Shown here piece after piece: positions 17,705-26,015 of a stretch of DNA of 64,000 nt. A program made the translations under genes and the position numbers. This stretch comes from Virgifigura sp964551315. GTDB lineage: Bacteria; Pseudomonadota; Alphaproteobacteria; Dongiales; Dongiaceae. Each line of letters begins with the position of its first letter. Positions within the stretch are counted from its first letter, which is position 1. The DNA lies in the NCBI GenBank assembly GCA_964551315.1, contig CAZKCM010000004.1, forward strand, positions 62,001-126,000, given 5' to 3'. The notes beneath the pieces are model-generated. The model saw only the letters and a list, made by a program, of their open reading frames with translations. It was not told the DNA's origin and did no database searches.

Positions 17705-17974
17705 CTGGTGGTTCGCAGGGGGGAATGAGATGCCGATCAAGGTTCTGATGCCGGCGCTGTCGCCGACGATGACGGAGGGCAACCTGGCGAAGTGGCACAA
17801 GCGCGAGGGCGACGCGGTGCAGCCCGGCGACGTGCTGGCGGAGATCGAGACCGACAAGGCGACGATGGAGGTCGAGGCGGTCGACGAGGGCCGGCTCGGC
17901 CGCATCCTGGTCCCCGAGGGCACCCAGGGCGTCAAGGTCAACGAGGTCATCGCCCTCCTCCTCCAAGAAGGCGA
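17705..17974 (+). repeat. 270-bp perfect direct repeat, copy 1 (pdhB RBS and lipoyl domain)
   Basis: Base-for-base identical to 19185-19454 at a constant offset of 1480. It covers 25 nt of leader with the G-rich ribosome-binding site, then the first 81-82 codons of pdhB. Identity stops abruptly on both sides. Confidence 0.97.
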
Positions 17975-19169
17975 GGATGCCTCGGCCCTGCAGAACGGCG
18001 GCGCCGGTCAGGCGGCTCCGGTCGGAGCGGCTTCCGGGGGAACGGCGGAAGCGCCGACCACGGAGGAGGGACAGCCCGGTCCCGCCAGACCCGCGCGCGC
18101 CGAGCCGCCCCAGGTGAGGGCGGCGTCGCCGCTCGCCGAACGCCTGGCCGAGGCGGGCGTCGAAGAAGAGGCGGCCTATGGCGAGACCGTCACGATGACG
18201 GTGCGCGAGGCGCTGCGCGATGCGATGGCCGAGGAGATGCGGCGCGACGAGACGGTCTTCCTCATGGGCGAGGAGGTGGCCGAGTATCAGGGCGCCTACA
18301 AGGTGAGCCAGGGCCTGCTCGATGAGTTCGGTCCGAAACGGGTGATCGACACGCCGATCACGGAGCACGGCTTCGCCGGTCTCGCCATCGGCGCCGCCTT
18401 CTACGGCCTGCGTCCGATCGTCGAGTTCATGACGTTCAACTTCGCGATGCAGGCGATGGATCAGATCATCAATTCCGCCGCGAAGACCCGCTACATGTCC
18501 GGCGGGCAGATGGGGTGTCCCATCGTCTTCCGGGGCCCGAACGGGGCCGCCGCCCGGGTCGCCGCCCAGCATTCGCAGGAGTTCTCCAGCTGGTACGGCC
18601 ACGTTCCCGGCCTGAAGGTGGTTGCCCCCTACAGCGCCGCCGACGCCAAGGGACTGCTCAAGACCGCCATCCGCGACCCGAATCCGATCATCTTCCTCGA
18701 AAACGAGATCCTCTATGGGCAAAGCTTCGAAGTGCCCAAGGACCCGGACTTCACCGTCCCGATCGGCCGGGCCAAGATCGTGCGCCCCGGCACCGACGTG
18801 ACCATCACCGCATTCTCCCTGCAGGTGGGACACGCCCTGGCCGCGGCGGAGCGCTTGGCGGAAGAGGGCATCAGCGCGGAAGTCATCGACCTGCGCACGA
18901 TCCGGCCGATGGACACCGCCACGATCGTCGCCTCGGTCAAGAAGACGAACCGGTTGGTGAGCGTCGAGGAAGGATGGCCGTTCGCCGGCATCGGCGCGGA
19001 GCTCGCGGCCGTCATGATGGAGCAGGCCTTCGACTGGCTCGATGCGCCGGTCGTCCGGGTAACCGGCGCCGATGTCCCGCTGCCCTATGCCGCCAATCTC
19101 GAGAAGCTGGCGCTGCCGCAGCCCGACGACATCGTCAAGGCAGCGCGCACCGTCTGCTACCGTTCCTGA
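17730..19169 (+). CDS. pdhB: Pyruvate dehydrogenase E1 component, beta subunit with N-terminal lipoyl domain
   Basis: Beta half of the E1 decarboxylase. ATG 17730 follows a G6 ribosome-binding tract and starts MPIKVLMPALSPTMTEG. Residues 1-80 form a lipoyl domain with the modifiable lysine in ETDKATMEVEA. Residues 80-145 form an Ala/Gly/Pro-rich linker. The E1 beta fold follows (VFLMGEEVAEYQGAYKVSQG, EHGFAGLAIGAAFYGLRPI, QAMDQIINSAAKTRYMSGG, SVEEGWPFAGIGAELA). At 479 residues it is longer than plain E1 beta because of the lipoyl domain. That fusion is known in alphaproteobacteria; the striking point is nucleotide identity with pdhC. Confidence 0.97.
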   Translation: MPIKVLMPALSPTMTEGNLAKWHKREGDAVQPGDVLAEIETDKATMEVEAVDEGRLGRILVPEGTQGVKVNEVIALLLQEGEDASALQNGGAGQAAPVGAASGGTAEAPTTEEGQPGPARPARAEPPQVRAASPLAERLAEAGVEEEAAYGETVTMTVREALRDAMAEEMRRDETVFLMGEEVAEYQGAYKVSQGLLDEFGPKRVIDTPITEHGFAGLAIGAAFYGLRPIVEFMTFNFAMQAMDQIINSAAKTRYMSGGQMGCPIVFRGPNGAAARVAAQHSQEFSSWYGHVPGLKVVAPYSAADAKGLLKTAIRDPNPIIFLENEILYGQSFEVPKDPDFTVPIGRAKIVRPGTDVTITAFSLQVGHALAAAERLAEEGISAEVIDLRTIRPMDTATIVASVKKTNRLVSVEEGWPFAGIGAELAAVMMEQAFDWLDAPVVRVTGADVPLPYAANLEKLALPQPDDIVKAARTVCYRS

Positions 19170-19184
19170 CGTCGTCGGATGTTG

Positions 19185-19454
19185 CTGGTGGTTCGCAGGG
19201 GGGAATGAGATGCCGATCAAGGTTCTGATGCCGGCGCTGTCGCCGACGATGACGGAGGGCAACCTGGCGAAGTGGCACAAGCGCGAGGGCGACGCGGTGC
19301 AGCCCGGCGACGTGCTGGCGGAGATCGAGACCGACAAGGCGACGATGGAGGTCGAGGCGGTCGACGAGGGCCGGCTCGGCCGCATCCTGGTCCCCGAGGG
19401 CACCCAGGGCGTCAAGGTCAACGAGGTCATCGCCCTCCTCCTCCAAGAAGGCGA
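19185..19454 (+). repeat. 270-bp perfect direct repeat, copy 2 (pdhC RBS and lipoyl domain)
   Basis: Second copy of the sequence at 17705-17974, again covering the ribosome-binding site and the lipoyl domain, here of E2. After it the two genes have unrelated linkers. Confidence 0.97.
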
Positions 19455-20541
19455 AGACGAAAGCGCGCTCGAGGGCGCGGCGCGCCAGGCCGGCCCGGCG
19501 GCCGCGTCGGCCGGGCCGGGCCCCTCGGGCCCCGCCGCGGCCGAGCCGGCGCCGCCGAAGCCCGCCGCGCCGCCGGGCCGGCCCGAACCGGCCGCGGCAG
19601 CGCGGGGCGACGGCGAGAACCGGGTCTTCGCCAGCCCGCTCGCCCGCCGCATGGCCGCCCAGGCCGGGATCGACCTCGCGGGCCTGCGCGGCAGCGGCCC
19701 GCACGGGCGCATCGTCAAGGCCGACGTCGAGGCCGCCCTCGGCCGGGCCGAGGCGGCGCCCGTCCGCCCGGCGGCGCCCGCGCCGGAACCCGCAGCCCCG
19801 GCCGCGGCCGAACGGGCGGCGGCCGCGCCGCGGCCGGCCGTGGAGCCCGGCATGCCCGATTACGTCGAGCAACCCAACAGCACCATGCGGAAGGTCATCG
19901 CCCGCCGCATGGGCGAGTCCAAGCGCGAGGCGCCGCACTTCTATCTCACCATCGACTGCGAGATCGACGCGCTCCTCAAGGTCCGCGAGGACCTCAACGG
20001 CCGGGCGGACGGGAAGTACAAGCTGTCCATCAACGACTTCGTGATCCGCGCCGCGGCGCTGGCGCTCCGCCGGGTCCCGGCGGCGAACGCGTCCTGGACC
20101 GAGGAGGCGACGCGGATCTACAAATCGGCCGACATCTCCGTCGCCGTGGCGATCCCGAACGGGCTCATCACGCCGATCATCCGCAACGCCGACAGCAAGG
20201 GGCTGGCGGCGATCTCGAACGAGATGCGGGACCTCAGCGCGCGGGCGCGCGAGGGCAAGCTCAAGCCCGAGGAGTACCAGGGCGGCACCTTCAGCGTCTC
20301 CAACCTCGGCATGTACGGGATCCGCGAGTTTGCCGCCGTCATCAACCCGCCGCAGGGGGCGATCCTGGCGGTGGGCGCCGGCGAGCAGCGGCCGATCGTG
20401 CGCGACGGGGCGCTGGCGATCGCCACCGTGATGACCTGCACGCTCTCGGTCGATCACCGCGCCGTCGACGGCGCGACCGGCGCCGAGTTCCTCGCCGCCT
20501 TCAAGAGGCTGATCGAGGACCCGCTGACGATGCTGCTTTAG
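19210..20541 (+). CDS. pdhC: Pyruvate dehydrogenase E2, dihydrolipoyllysine acetyltransferase
   Basis: Core acetyltransferase of the complex. The 443 residues are ordered as one lipoyl domain (1-80, lysine in ETDKATMEVEA), an Ala/Pro linker, the E1/E3-binding domain (VFASPLARRMAAQAGIDLAG and HGRIVKADVEAAL, about 137-178), a second Ala/Pro linker and the catalytic domain (about 215-443). The active-site motif is SVDHRAVDGATGAEF near the C-terminus, with KLSINDFVIRAAALAL and GTFSVSNLGMYGI before it. It begins 40 nt after the pdhB stop, within the repeated leader. Confidence 0.98.
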   Translation: MPIKVLMPALSPTMTEGNLAKWHKREGDAVQPGDVLAEIETDKATMEVEAVDEGRLGRILVPEGTQGVKVNEVIALLLQEGEDESALEGAARQAGPAAASAGPGPSGPAAAEPAPPKPAAPPGRPEPAAAARGDGENRVFASPLARRMAAQAGIDLAGLRGSGPHGRIVKADVEAALGRAEAAPVRPAAPAPEPAAPAAAERAAAAPRPAVEPGMPDYVEQPNSTMRKVIARRMGESKREAPHFYLTIDCEIDALLKVREDLNGRADGKYKLSINDFVIRAAALALRRVPAANASWTEEATRIYKSADISVAVAIPNGLITPIIRNADSKGLAAISNEMRDLSARAREGKLKPEEYQGGTFSVSNLGMYGIREFAAVINPPQGAILAVGAGEQRPIVRDGALAIATVMTCTLSVDHRAVDGATGAEFLAAFKRLIEDPLTMLL

Positions 20542-20565
20542 TACTGGACACAGAGGTGCGAGCGA

Positions 20566-20662
20566 CACCCCCTCCCGGTCCCTCCCCTTGCGGGGGAGGG
20601 ACCGATGTTGTCGGCGAGGGAAGAGCAACCTCCACCGCGGCGGGGGGGTGGGGAGAGGGTGA
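20566..20662. repeat. Palindromic REP-like intergenic element between pdhC and lpd
   Basis: An inner hairpin has an 11-bp perfect stem GGTCCCTCCCC / GGGGAGGGACC (20577-20587 and 20593-20603). Outer arms beginning CACCCCCTCCC and ending GGGGAGAGGGTG partly pair. This layout resembles dispersed palindromic repeats of GC-rich proteobacteria and could also attenuate transcription into lpd. Only one copy is in the window. Confidence 0.55.
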
Positions 20663-20699
20663 CCCGCGAGCGCATGAACGTCAGGATCAGGAGTGACCG

Positions 20700-22100
20700 A
20701 TGGCCGAGACGTCCTTTGATCTGATCGTGGTCGGCGGCGGCCCAGGCGGCTATGTCGCCGCCATCCGCGCCGCCCAGCTTGGCCTGAAGACGGCCGTGGT
20801 GGAGCGCGAGCATCTCGGCGGCATCTGCCTCAACTGGGGCTGCATCCCGACGAAGGCGCTGCTGCGCTCGTCGGAGATCGCGCACCTGCTGCACCGCCTC
20901 GACGAGTACGGCTTCAGCGCCAAGGACGTCTCCTTCGACATGCAGAAGATCGTCAAGCGCAGCCGAAATGTGGCGAACCAGCTCGCCAATGGCGTGAAGC
21001 ATCTTCTGCGGAAGAACAAGGTCACCGTCTTCGACGGCCAGGGCCGGCTGAACGGACCCGGCAAGCTGAGCGTGACGAAGGACGGCAAGCCCGTGGCCGA
21101 GCTGACGGCCGAACACATCATCCTCGCGACCGGGGCCCGCGCCAGGACGGGGCCGGGCCTGGAGCCGGACGGCAAGCGGATCTGGACCTACAAGGAGGCG
21201 ATGGTCCCCGACCGGATGCCGAAATCGCTTCTGGTGATCGGCAGCGGCGCCATCGGCATGGAGTTCGCGAGCTTCTACCGGGATCTCGGCGCCGAGGTGA
21301 CGGTGGTAGAGGCCGTCGATCGCATCCTCCCCGCGGAGGACGAGGAAATTTCCGCCTTCGCCCGCAAGGCCTTCGAAAAGCAGGGCCTGAAGATCATCAC
21401 CAGCGCGACGGTGAACGGCCTGAAGCCGGCCGACGACTCCGTCACGGTCACGGTAAGCGCCAACGACCAGACGACCGACATCACCGTCGATCGGGTGATC
21501 CTTGCCATCGGCATCGTCGGCAACGTCGAAGATATCGGTCTCGAAGGCACCAAGGTCCGGATCGAGAAGCGTCGGATCGTCGTCGATGAATGGTGCCGGA
21601 CCGACGAGCCGGGGATCTACGCGATCGGCGACGTCGTCGGCCCGCCCTGGCTCGCCCACAAGGCGAGCCATGAGGGGGTCCTCTGCGTCGAGAAGATCGC
21701 CGGTGTCACGGGTGTGCATCCGCTCGACCGCACGAAGATCCCGGCCTGCACCTACTGCCGCCCGCAGGTCGCCAGCGTCGGGTTTACCGAGGCGGCGGCG
21801 AAGGCGGCCGGCCATGAGGTCCGGGTCGGCCATTTTCCGTTCATCGGCAACGGCAAGGCGATCGCGCTGGGCGAGCCCGAAGGAATGGTCAAGACGGTGT
21901 TCGATGCCGCGACCGGCGAGCTTCTGGGCGCGCACATGATCGGGGCCGAGGTGACGGAGCTGATCCAAGGCTTCGGCATCGCCCGTACGCTGGAATCGAC
22001 GGAGGTCGAACTCATCCACACGATCTTCCCGCACCCGACGCTCTCCGAGATGATGCATGAAAGCGTCCTTGACGCCTACGGGCGGGCGATCCACTTCTAG
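20700..22100 (+). CDS. lpdA: Dihydrolipoyl dehydrogenase (E3)
   Basis: Flavoprotein that reoxidises the dihydrolipoyl arms with NAD+. The 466 residues show the FAD site VVGGGPGGYVAAIRAAQLG, the redox disulfide in GGICLNWGCIPTKAL (Cys-x4-Cys), the NAD site VIGSGAIGMEFASFYRDLG, the second FAD motif YAIGDVVGPPWLAHKA and the C-terminal HTIFPHPTLSEMMHES carrying the catalytic histidine. It is read with pdhABC, separated from pdhC by a 158-nt spacer with a palindromic element. Confidence 0.97.
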   Translation: MAETSFDLIVVGGGPGGYVAAIRAAQLGLKTAVVEREHLGGICLNWGCIPTKALLRSSEIAHLLHRLDEYGFSAKDVSFDMQKIVKRSRNVANQLANGVKHLLRKNKVTVFDGQGRLNGPGKLSVTKDGKPVAELTAEHIILATGARARTGPGLEPDGKRIWTYKEAMVPDRMPKSLLVIGSGAIGMEFASFYRDLGAEVTVVEAVDRILPAEDEEISAFARKAFEKQGLKIITSATVNGLKPADDSVTVTVSANDQTTDITVDRVILAIGIVGNVEDIGLEGTKVRIEKRRIVVDEWCRTDEPGIYAIGDVVGPPWLAHKASHEGVLCVEKIAGVTGVHPLDRTKIPACTYCRPQVASVGFTEAAAKAAGHEVRVGHFPFIGNGKAIALGEPEGMVKTVFDAATGELLGAHMIGAEVTELIQGFGIARTLESTEVELIHTIFPHPTLSEMMHESVLDAYGRAIHF

Positions 22101-22121
22101 ACCGATGAAAGGCGATTTCGC

Positions 22122-23108
22122 ATGAACGTGTCCGACCCGTCCGCCAGGCTCCGCCATCCGGAGAAGGCGGACCGCCCGGCGACTCCGACGCCGCGCAAGC
22201 CGGCTTGGATCCGCGTCAAAGCGCCGGTTTCTCGCGAATACCACGACACCCGGCAGTTGATGCGCCGGCTTGGGCTGCACACCGTCTGTGAGGAAGCCGC
22301 CTGCCCGAACATCGGCGAGTGCTGGACCCAGAAGCACGCGACGGTGATGATCCTGGGCAGCGTCTGCACCCGGGCCTGCGCCTTCTGCAATGTCGCGACC
22401 GGACGGCCGGACCAACTCGATCCGCACGAGCCGGCCCATGTGGCCGAGGCGGTCGCCGAACTGGGCCTGAGCCACCTTGTGGTCACCTCCGTCGACCGCG
22501 ACGATCTGCCGGATGGCGGTGCGGGGCAGTTCGCCGAGGTCATCCGGCGCGTCCGGGAAGCCGCACCGGAGACCACGATCGAGGTGTTGACGCCCGACTT
22601 CCTGCGCAAGCCCGGCGCCATAGAGACCGTTGTCGAGGCGCGGCCGGACGTCTACAACCACAATCTCGAGACGGTGCCGCGGCTCTACCGGCCGGTCCGG
22701 CCGGGTGCGCGATACTTCCACTCGCTCAGGCTTCTCGCGCGGGTGAAGGAACTCGATCCGGCGATGTTCACGAAGTCGGGGATCATGGTCGGCCTCGGGG
22801 AGGACAAGGACGAGGTGCTGCAGGTAATGGACGACCTGCGGGCGGCGGAGGTTGATTTCCTGACGATCGGCCAATATCTGCAGCCGACACCGCGCCACCA
22901 CCCGGTCGACCGTTTCGTCACGCCCGACGAGTTCGAGCAGTACCGCCGGCTCGCCCTGGGCAAGGGCTTCCTCATGGTCGCGTCCTCGCCCTTGACCCGT
23001 TCTTCCTACCACGCCGGCGAGGATTTCAAGCGCCTGCGGGCGGCCCGAGAGGCGCGGCTGCGGGGCGAGGACCCGGTCGATACGGCCTTGGACGTTCCAG
23101 CCCAATAG
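22122..23108 (+). CDS. lipA: Lipoyl synthase
   Basis: Radical-SAM enzyme that inserts sulfur into octanoyl groups on lipoyl domains, and so activates the E2 and E1 beta proteins encoded just upstream. The 328 residues contain the auxiliary-cluster cysteines in CEEAACPNIGECW, the radical-SAM CxxxCxxC in CTRACAFCNV, and the conserved GAGQFAEVIRRVR and QYLQPTPRHHPV motifs. LMVASSPLTRSSYHAGE near the C-terminus supplies the auxiliary-cluster serine. It starts 21 nt after lpd. Confidence 0.98.
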   Translation: MNVSDPSARLRHPEKADRPATPTPRKPAWIRVKAPVSREYHDTRQLMRRLGLHTVCEEAACPNIGECWTQKHATVMILGSVCTRACAFCNVATGRPDQLDPHEPAHVAEAVAELGLSHLVVTSVDRDDLPDGGAGQFAEVIRRVREAAPETTIEVLTPDFLRKPGAIETVVEARPDVYNHNLETVPRLYRPVRPGARYFHSLRLLARVKELDPAMFTKSGIMVGLGEDKDEVLQVMDDLRAAEVDFLTIGQYLQPTPRHHPVDRFVTPDEFEQYRRLALGKGFLMVASSPLTRSSYHAGEDFKRLRAAREARLRGEDPVDTALDVPAQ

Positions 23109-23116
23109 ACGGTTTC

Positions 23117-23584
23117 ATGCCGACACATGCCGAAAAGCGGTTTCTTCCCTACCGGCCGGAGGATCTCTTCGATCTCGTCGCCGACGTGGAGAGCTATCCG
23201 CAGTTTCTGCCCTGGTGCCGGGCGGCCCGCATCCGCAAGCGCGAAGGGAACAAGATCGTGGCCGACCTGGTGATCGGCTTCAAGATGGTGCGGGAGCGCT
23301 TCACCAGTCACGTCCACCTCAACCGCGAAGACCTGCGGATCGACGTCACCTATGCCGAGGGTCCGTTCCGGTACCTGAACAACCATTGGAAGTTCGAGCC
23401 GGCGCCCGACGGCTGCTACGTCGATTTCTTCGTTGATTTCGAGTTCCATTCCGCCTTGCTTCAGAAGATCATCGGCGCCCTGTTCAACGAAGCGGTCCGG
23501 CGGATGGTCGCGGCCTTCGAGGCTCGCGCGCGCCAGCTCTACGGCCCGCCGCCCGCCGGCGCACCGGCGTCGAGACCGATCTAG
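23117..23584 (+). CDS. Coenzyme Q-binding protein COQ10 / RatA-family START-like protein
   Basis: Small START-fold protein of the COQ10/RatA family, which binds hydrophobic ligands such as ubiquinone. The RatA ribosome-inhibitor role is established only in enterobacteria. The 155 residues have the family signature FDLVADVESYPQFLPWCRAA, then EGPFRYLNNHWKFEP and CYVDFFVDFEFHSALLQKI. It follows lipA by eight bases, an order conserved in alphaproteobacteria. Ubiquinone-related function is inferred from family. Confidence 0.88.
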   Translation: MPTHAEKRFLPYRPEDLFDLVADVESYPQFLPWCRAARIRKREGNKIVADLVIGFKMVRERFTSHVHLNREDLRIDVTYAEGPFRYLNNHWKFEPAPDGCYVDFFVDFEFHSALLQKIIGALFNEAVRRMVAAFEARARQLYGPPPAGAPASRPI

Positions 23585-23620
23585 CAGGTCCGCCGCCGGA
23601 GGCGGGCTGCGTCCACCGTT

Positions 23621-24250
23621 TCACGGCAGCAATAGAACGACGCCGGTCACGACCAGGGCGGCGTTCCACAGCACGTCCAGATTGACCCAGCCGCGGCGCA
23701 GAAAGGCGACGCCGACCCGATCGTAGACCACGAGCGCGACCAGGCCGGTGACGGCGAGCATGGCCAGGCTGTGAACGCCAACGGCGGCGAAGGCGATGGC
23801 GAACGAATCGCCGATCCCCGCCGCATGGTGACGGTGTGTTCCGAAACCCAGCGGCATCACGGCCGGGATCAGCATCAGTCCCGCGCCATGTGCGGTCGCC
23901 ATGAGAAACGACCACAGGGCCAGCCCGGCATACCCTGTCCGCATCCCCACCCGGACGCGATGGCGCGACCCGTAAAGCCAGTGGTAGAGCGCCCAGCCGA
24001 TCAGGGTGAGGCCGGCGACGACCCGGATGAGCCGCGGGTCGAACAGCACGCCCGCAGCGGCGAACGCACCCATGGCAGCCGCGACGGCCAGCGCGTGACC
24101 GAGAGCGATCGGCAGCAGCGCGCCCAGCACCACGGCGCGGCTGCCCCGATGCAACCCGAGCGCCACCGCGAACAGCCAGCCCATGGCCGGGTTGATGCCG
24201 TGAAACGCGCCGAGTCCGGCAAGCACCAGCCATGGCCAGAGGTCACTCAC
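23621..24250 (-). CDS. Polytopic membrane protein, distant NicO/UreH-like appearance
   Basis: Integral membrane protein of 209 residues with about six hydrophobic segments. GAFHGINPAMGWLFAVALGL near the N-terminus, and later ATAHGAGLMLIPAVM and GTHRHHAAG, recall the His-containing helix motifs of NicO/UreH-type metal transporters. The similarity is too weak to assign a substrate. It starts with GTG and lies 92 nt downstream of the frameshifted SBP56 gene on the same strand, so a shared transcript is plausible. If it moves a metal, copper would fit a methanethiol oxidase, but that is speculation. Confidence 0.6.
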   Translation of the reverse strand: MSDLWPWLVLAGLGAFHGINPAMGWLFAVALGLHRGSRAVVLGALLPIALGHALAVAAAMGAFAAAGVLFDPRLIRVVAGLTLIGWALYHWLYGSRHRVRVGMRTGYAGLALWSFLMATAHGAGLMLIPAVMPLGFGTHRHHAAGIGDSFAIAFAAVGVHSLAMLAVTGLVALVVYDRVGVAFLRRGWVNLDVLWNAALVVTGVVLLLP

Positions 24251-24342
24251 GCCCCGTCTCGCTCATTGCGTCGCCCCGGGGGCATGATCGCCGTGCCAAG
24301 CCCTCGGATTTCCCGCAGATCCTGTGCGGCGACGCCGCGCGA

Positions 24343-25729
24343 TCAGGGATAGCAGTACGAGTCCGAGGAGGCGTCGCCGCCCTGGAGACGCACCTGATGG
24401 GGCCGATACCCGTCGGGCCAGCGGAGGAAGAAGCCCTCGTCGAGCGTCAAGCCGCCCTCCGGATTGGCATCGACCTTGACCATCCAGCCCTCGATGCCCT
24501 CGGGATAGAATTGCGGGTCGATCGCGCCATAGAGCGAATTGGTGAAGTAGATCCGCTTGCCGTCGCGGCTGACCTCGACCATCTGCGGGCCGCCGTTCAG
24601 GGGTCCATCGCCCGCCGGGTGCGCCGCACGAGAGACGATCCCGCCGATCCGCACCTTGCCGGTGAGCTTCGGGTTGAACGGGTCGGAGACGTCATACTGC
24701 TGCAGGTCGCCCGTACCCCAGCACGACACGTAGAGAACGGTCGTCGACCGAGAGGTCGATATCGGTGACCAGAGGCGGCACCGCTTTGAAATCCTTCAGC
24801 ATCGGCGGCAGTTGATCCGGTTCTGCCGGTTCCGCCGGAATGGTGATGACCTTCTCGACCGCCCACCGCTCGCCGTCTCGATGCCAGACCCAGATCGACG
24901 AGGACAGGTCCTCGAGGCTGAGAACGCAGTTGACGAAGCCATAGGCCTTGGTGGGGTCATGGGCCGGGCGCAGCTCGAACACCAGCTGGTTCTTGTCGCC
25001 GAAATCGATTTCCTGCAGATGCGCCCGTTTGTGCAGGTCCCAGAAATGGAGCCGGCGACCGTACTTGGCGCCGAGGACCTGCTCCGGGATCAGCCCGTTC
25101 TCGAACATCTCGGGCGTGCCCCATTCGCTCGTCACCAGCGTGTCGTGGCCGAGATGCCACCAGAAATCGTAGGCGAACTCCTGTGGACCGCGGTCCATTT
25201 CCCAGCGCCCGAGCACGTCGAAGCTTTCGTGGTCCATGAGGAACACGCCGCCCGGGCCCTGGCCCTGGGGATTGCCGAGCGCGCTGACGTAAATGCCCTC
25301 CGGCCCGCAATGCACCGTATGCGGCCGCGAATAGCCGGCCCGCTCGGCCAGTTCCTCGGCCTCGATCACTTTGATCACCTCCGGCCGCTTGGGGTTCGGC
25401 TTCGTGTCGAGAATGTGGATGCGCGAAGAGCGCAGACCCGGAACCACAAGGTACCGGCGCTCGACATGCGGGTGCGGGGCGTTGGGGCAGAGGCAGGAGC
25501 TGCAGGCGTTCCAGCCAAAATGGTGCAACTCGTCGCCGATCCCGAGTTCGGTGCGGCCGACGATCTGGGCATAGCTCGACGATTCGGGATCGACGTCAAC
25601 CGCCGCAATGGCGTCCGGGCGCGTACGGTCGGGATCGAACATCGCCACATAGGCGAGCTTCTCCGCCGGTGCGCGAGCCGCCAGCCGCGGCGACGGATAG
25701 AAGCTCGGATCCGGTGTCCAGGTCGCCAT
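24343..25729 (-). pseudogene. mtoX: Selenium-binding protein SBP56 / methanethiol oxidase, frameshifted
   Basis: SBP56-family proteins include methanethiol oxidase, which degrades methanethiol from DMSP or methionine. The start ATG 25729 has GAGGTGG just upstream. The N-terminal part is full-looking (LAYVAMFDPD, FGWNACSSCLCPNAPHPH, SRPHTVHCGPEGIYVSALG, VFLMDHESFDVLG). At about 24735-24745, after VTDIDLSVDDR, the frame changes. The remaining conserved C-terminus (VSCWGTGDLQQYDVSDPFNP, MVEVSRDGKRIYFTNSLYG, DPNPEGG-like end) continues in another frame to 24343. A +1 insertion or 2-nt loss explains it. Either a recent pseudogene or a sequencing error; the rest is intact. Confidence 0.85.
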
Positions 25730-26015
25730 GTCACCACCTCCCTGTCCGGTGTGACCACGCCCCCAGCCAGACCAACTCTTTTGTTTATTATCCTGGCCTG
25801 CATCTTGCATTAATTTGGATCAATCGGCGACGCGGCGGGAACAGATGGGGACAAGGGACCGGTCTGCTCCGCGACGTCGAGCCGCATTCGAAAGCAGCAG
25901 AGAACACATCCCGGTCCCGCCTGAAAAGGCGTTGGGCGAGGAGTGCGCCGTAGCCGTTCATTCGGCCGCGGCTGCTTCAGGCGCTCCACGAGGCGAGCAG
26001 AAGCTATAGGCGAAC

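Noticed and set aside
20538..23105. 855-codon open frame on the minus strand opposite lpd and lipA
   Set aside because: Arg/Asp/His/Leu-rich translation without motifs, exactly antisense to well-recognised genes. High GC content removes stop codons; the same holds for 17622-19853 and 12192-13685.
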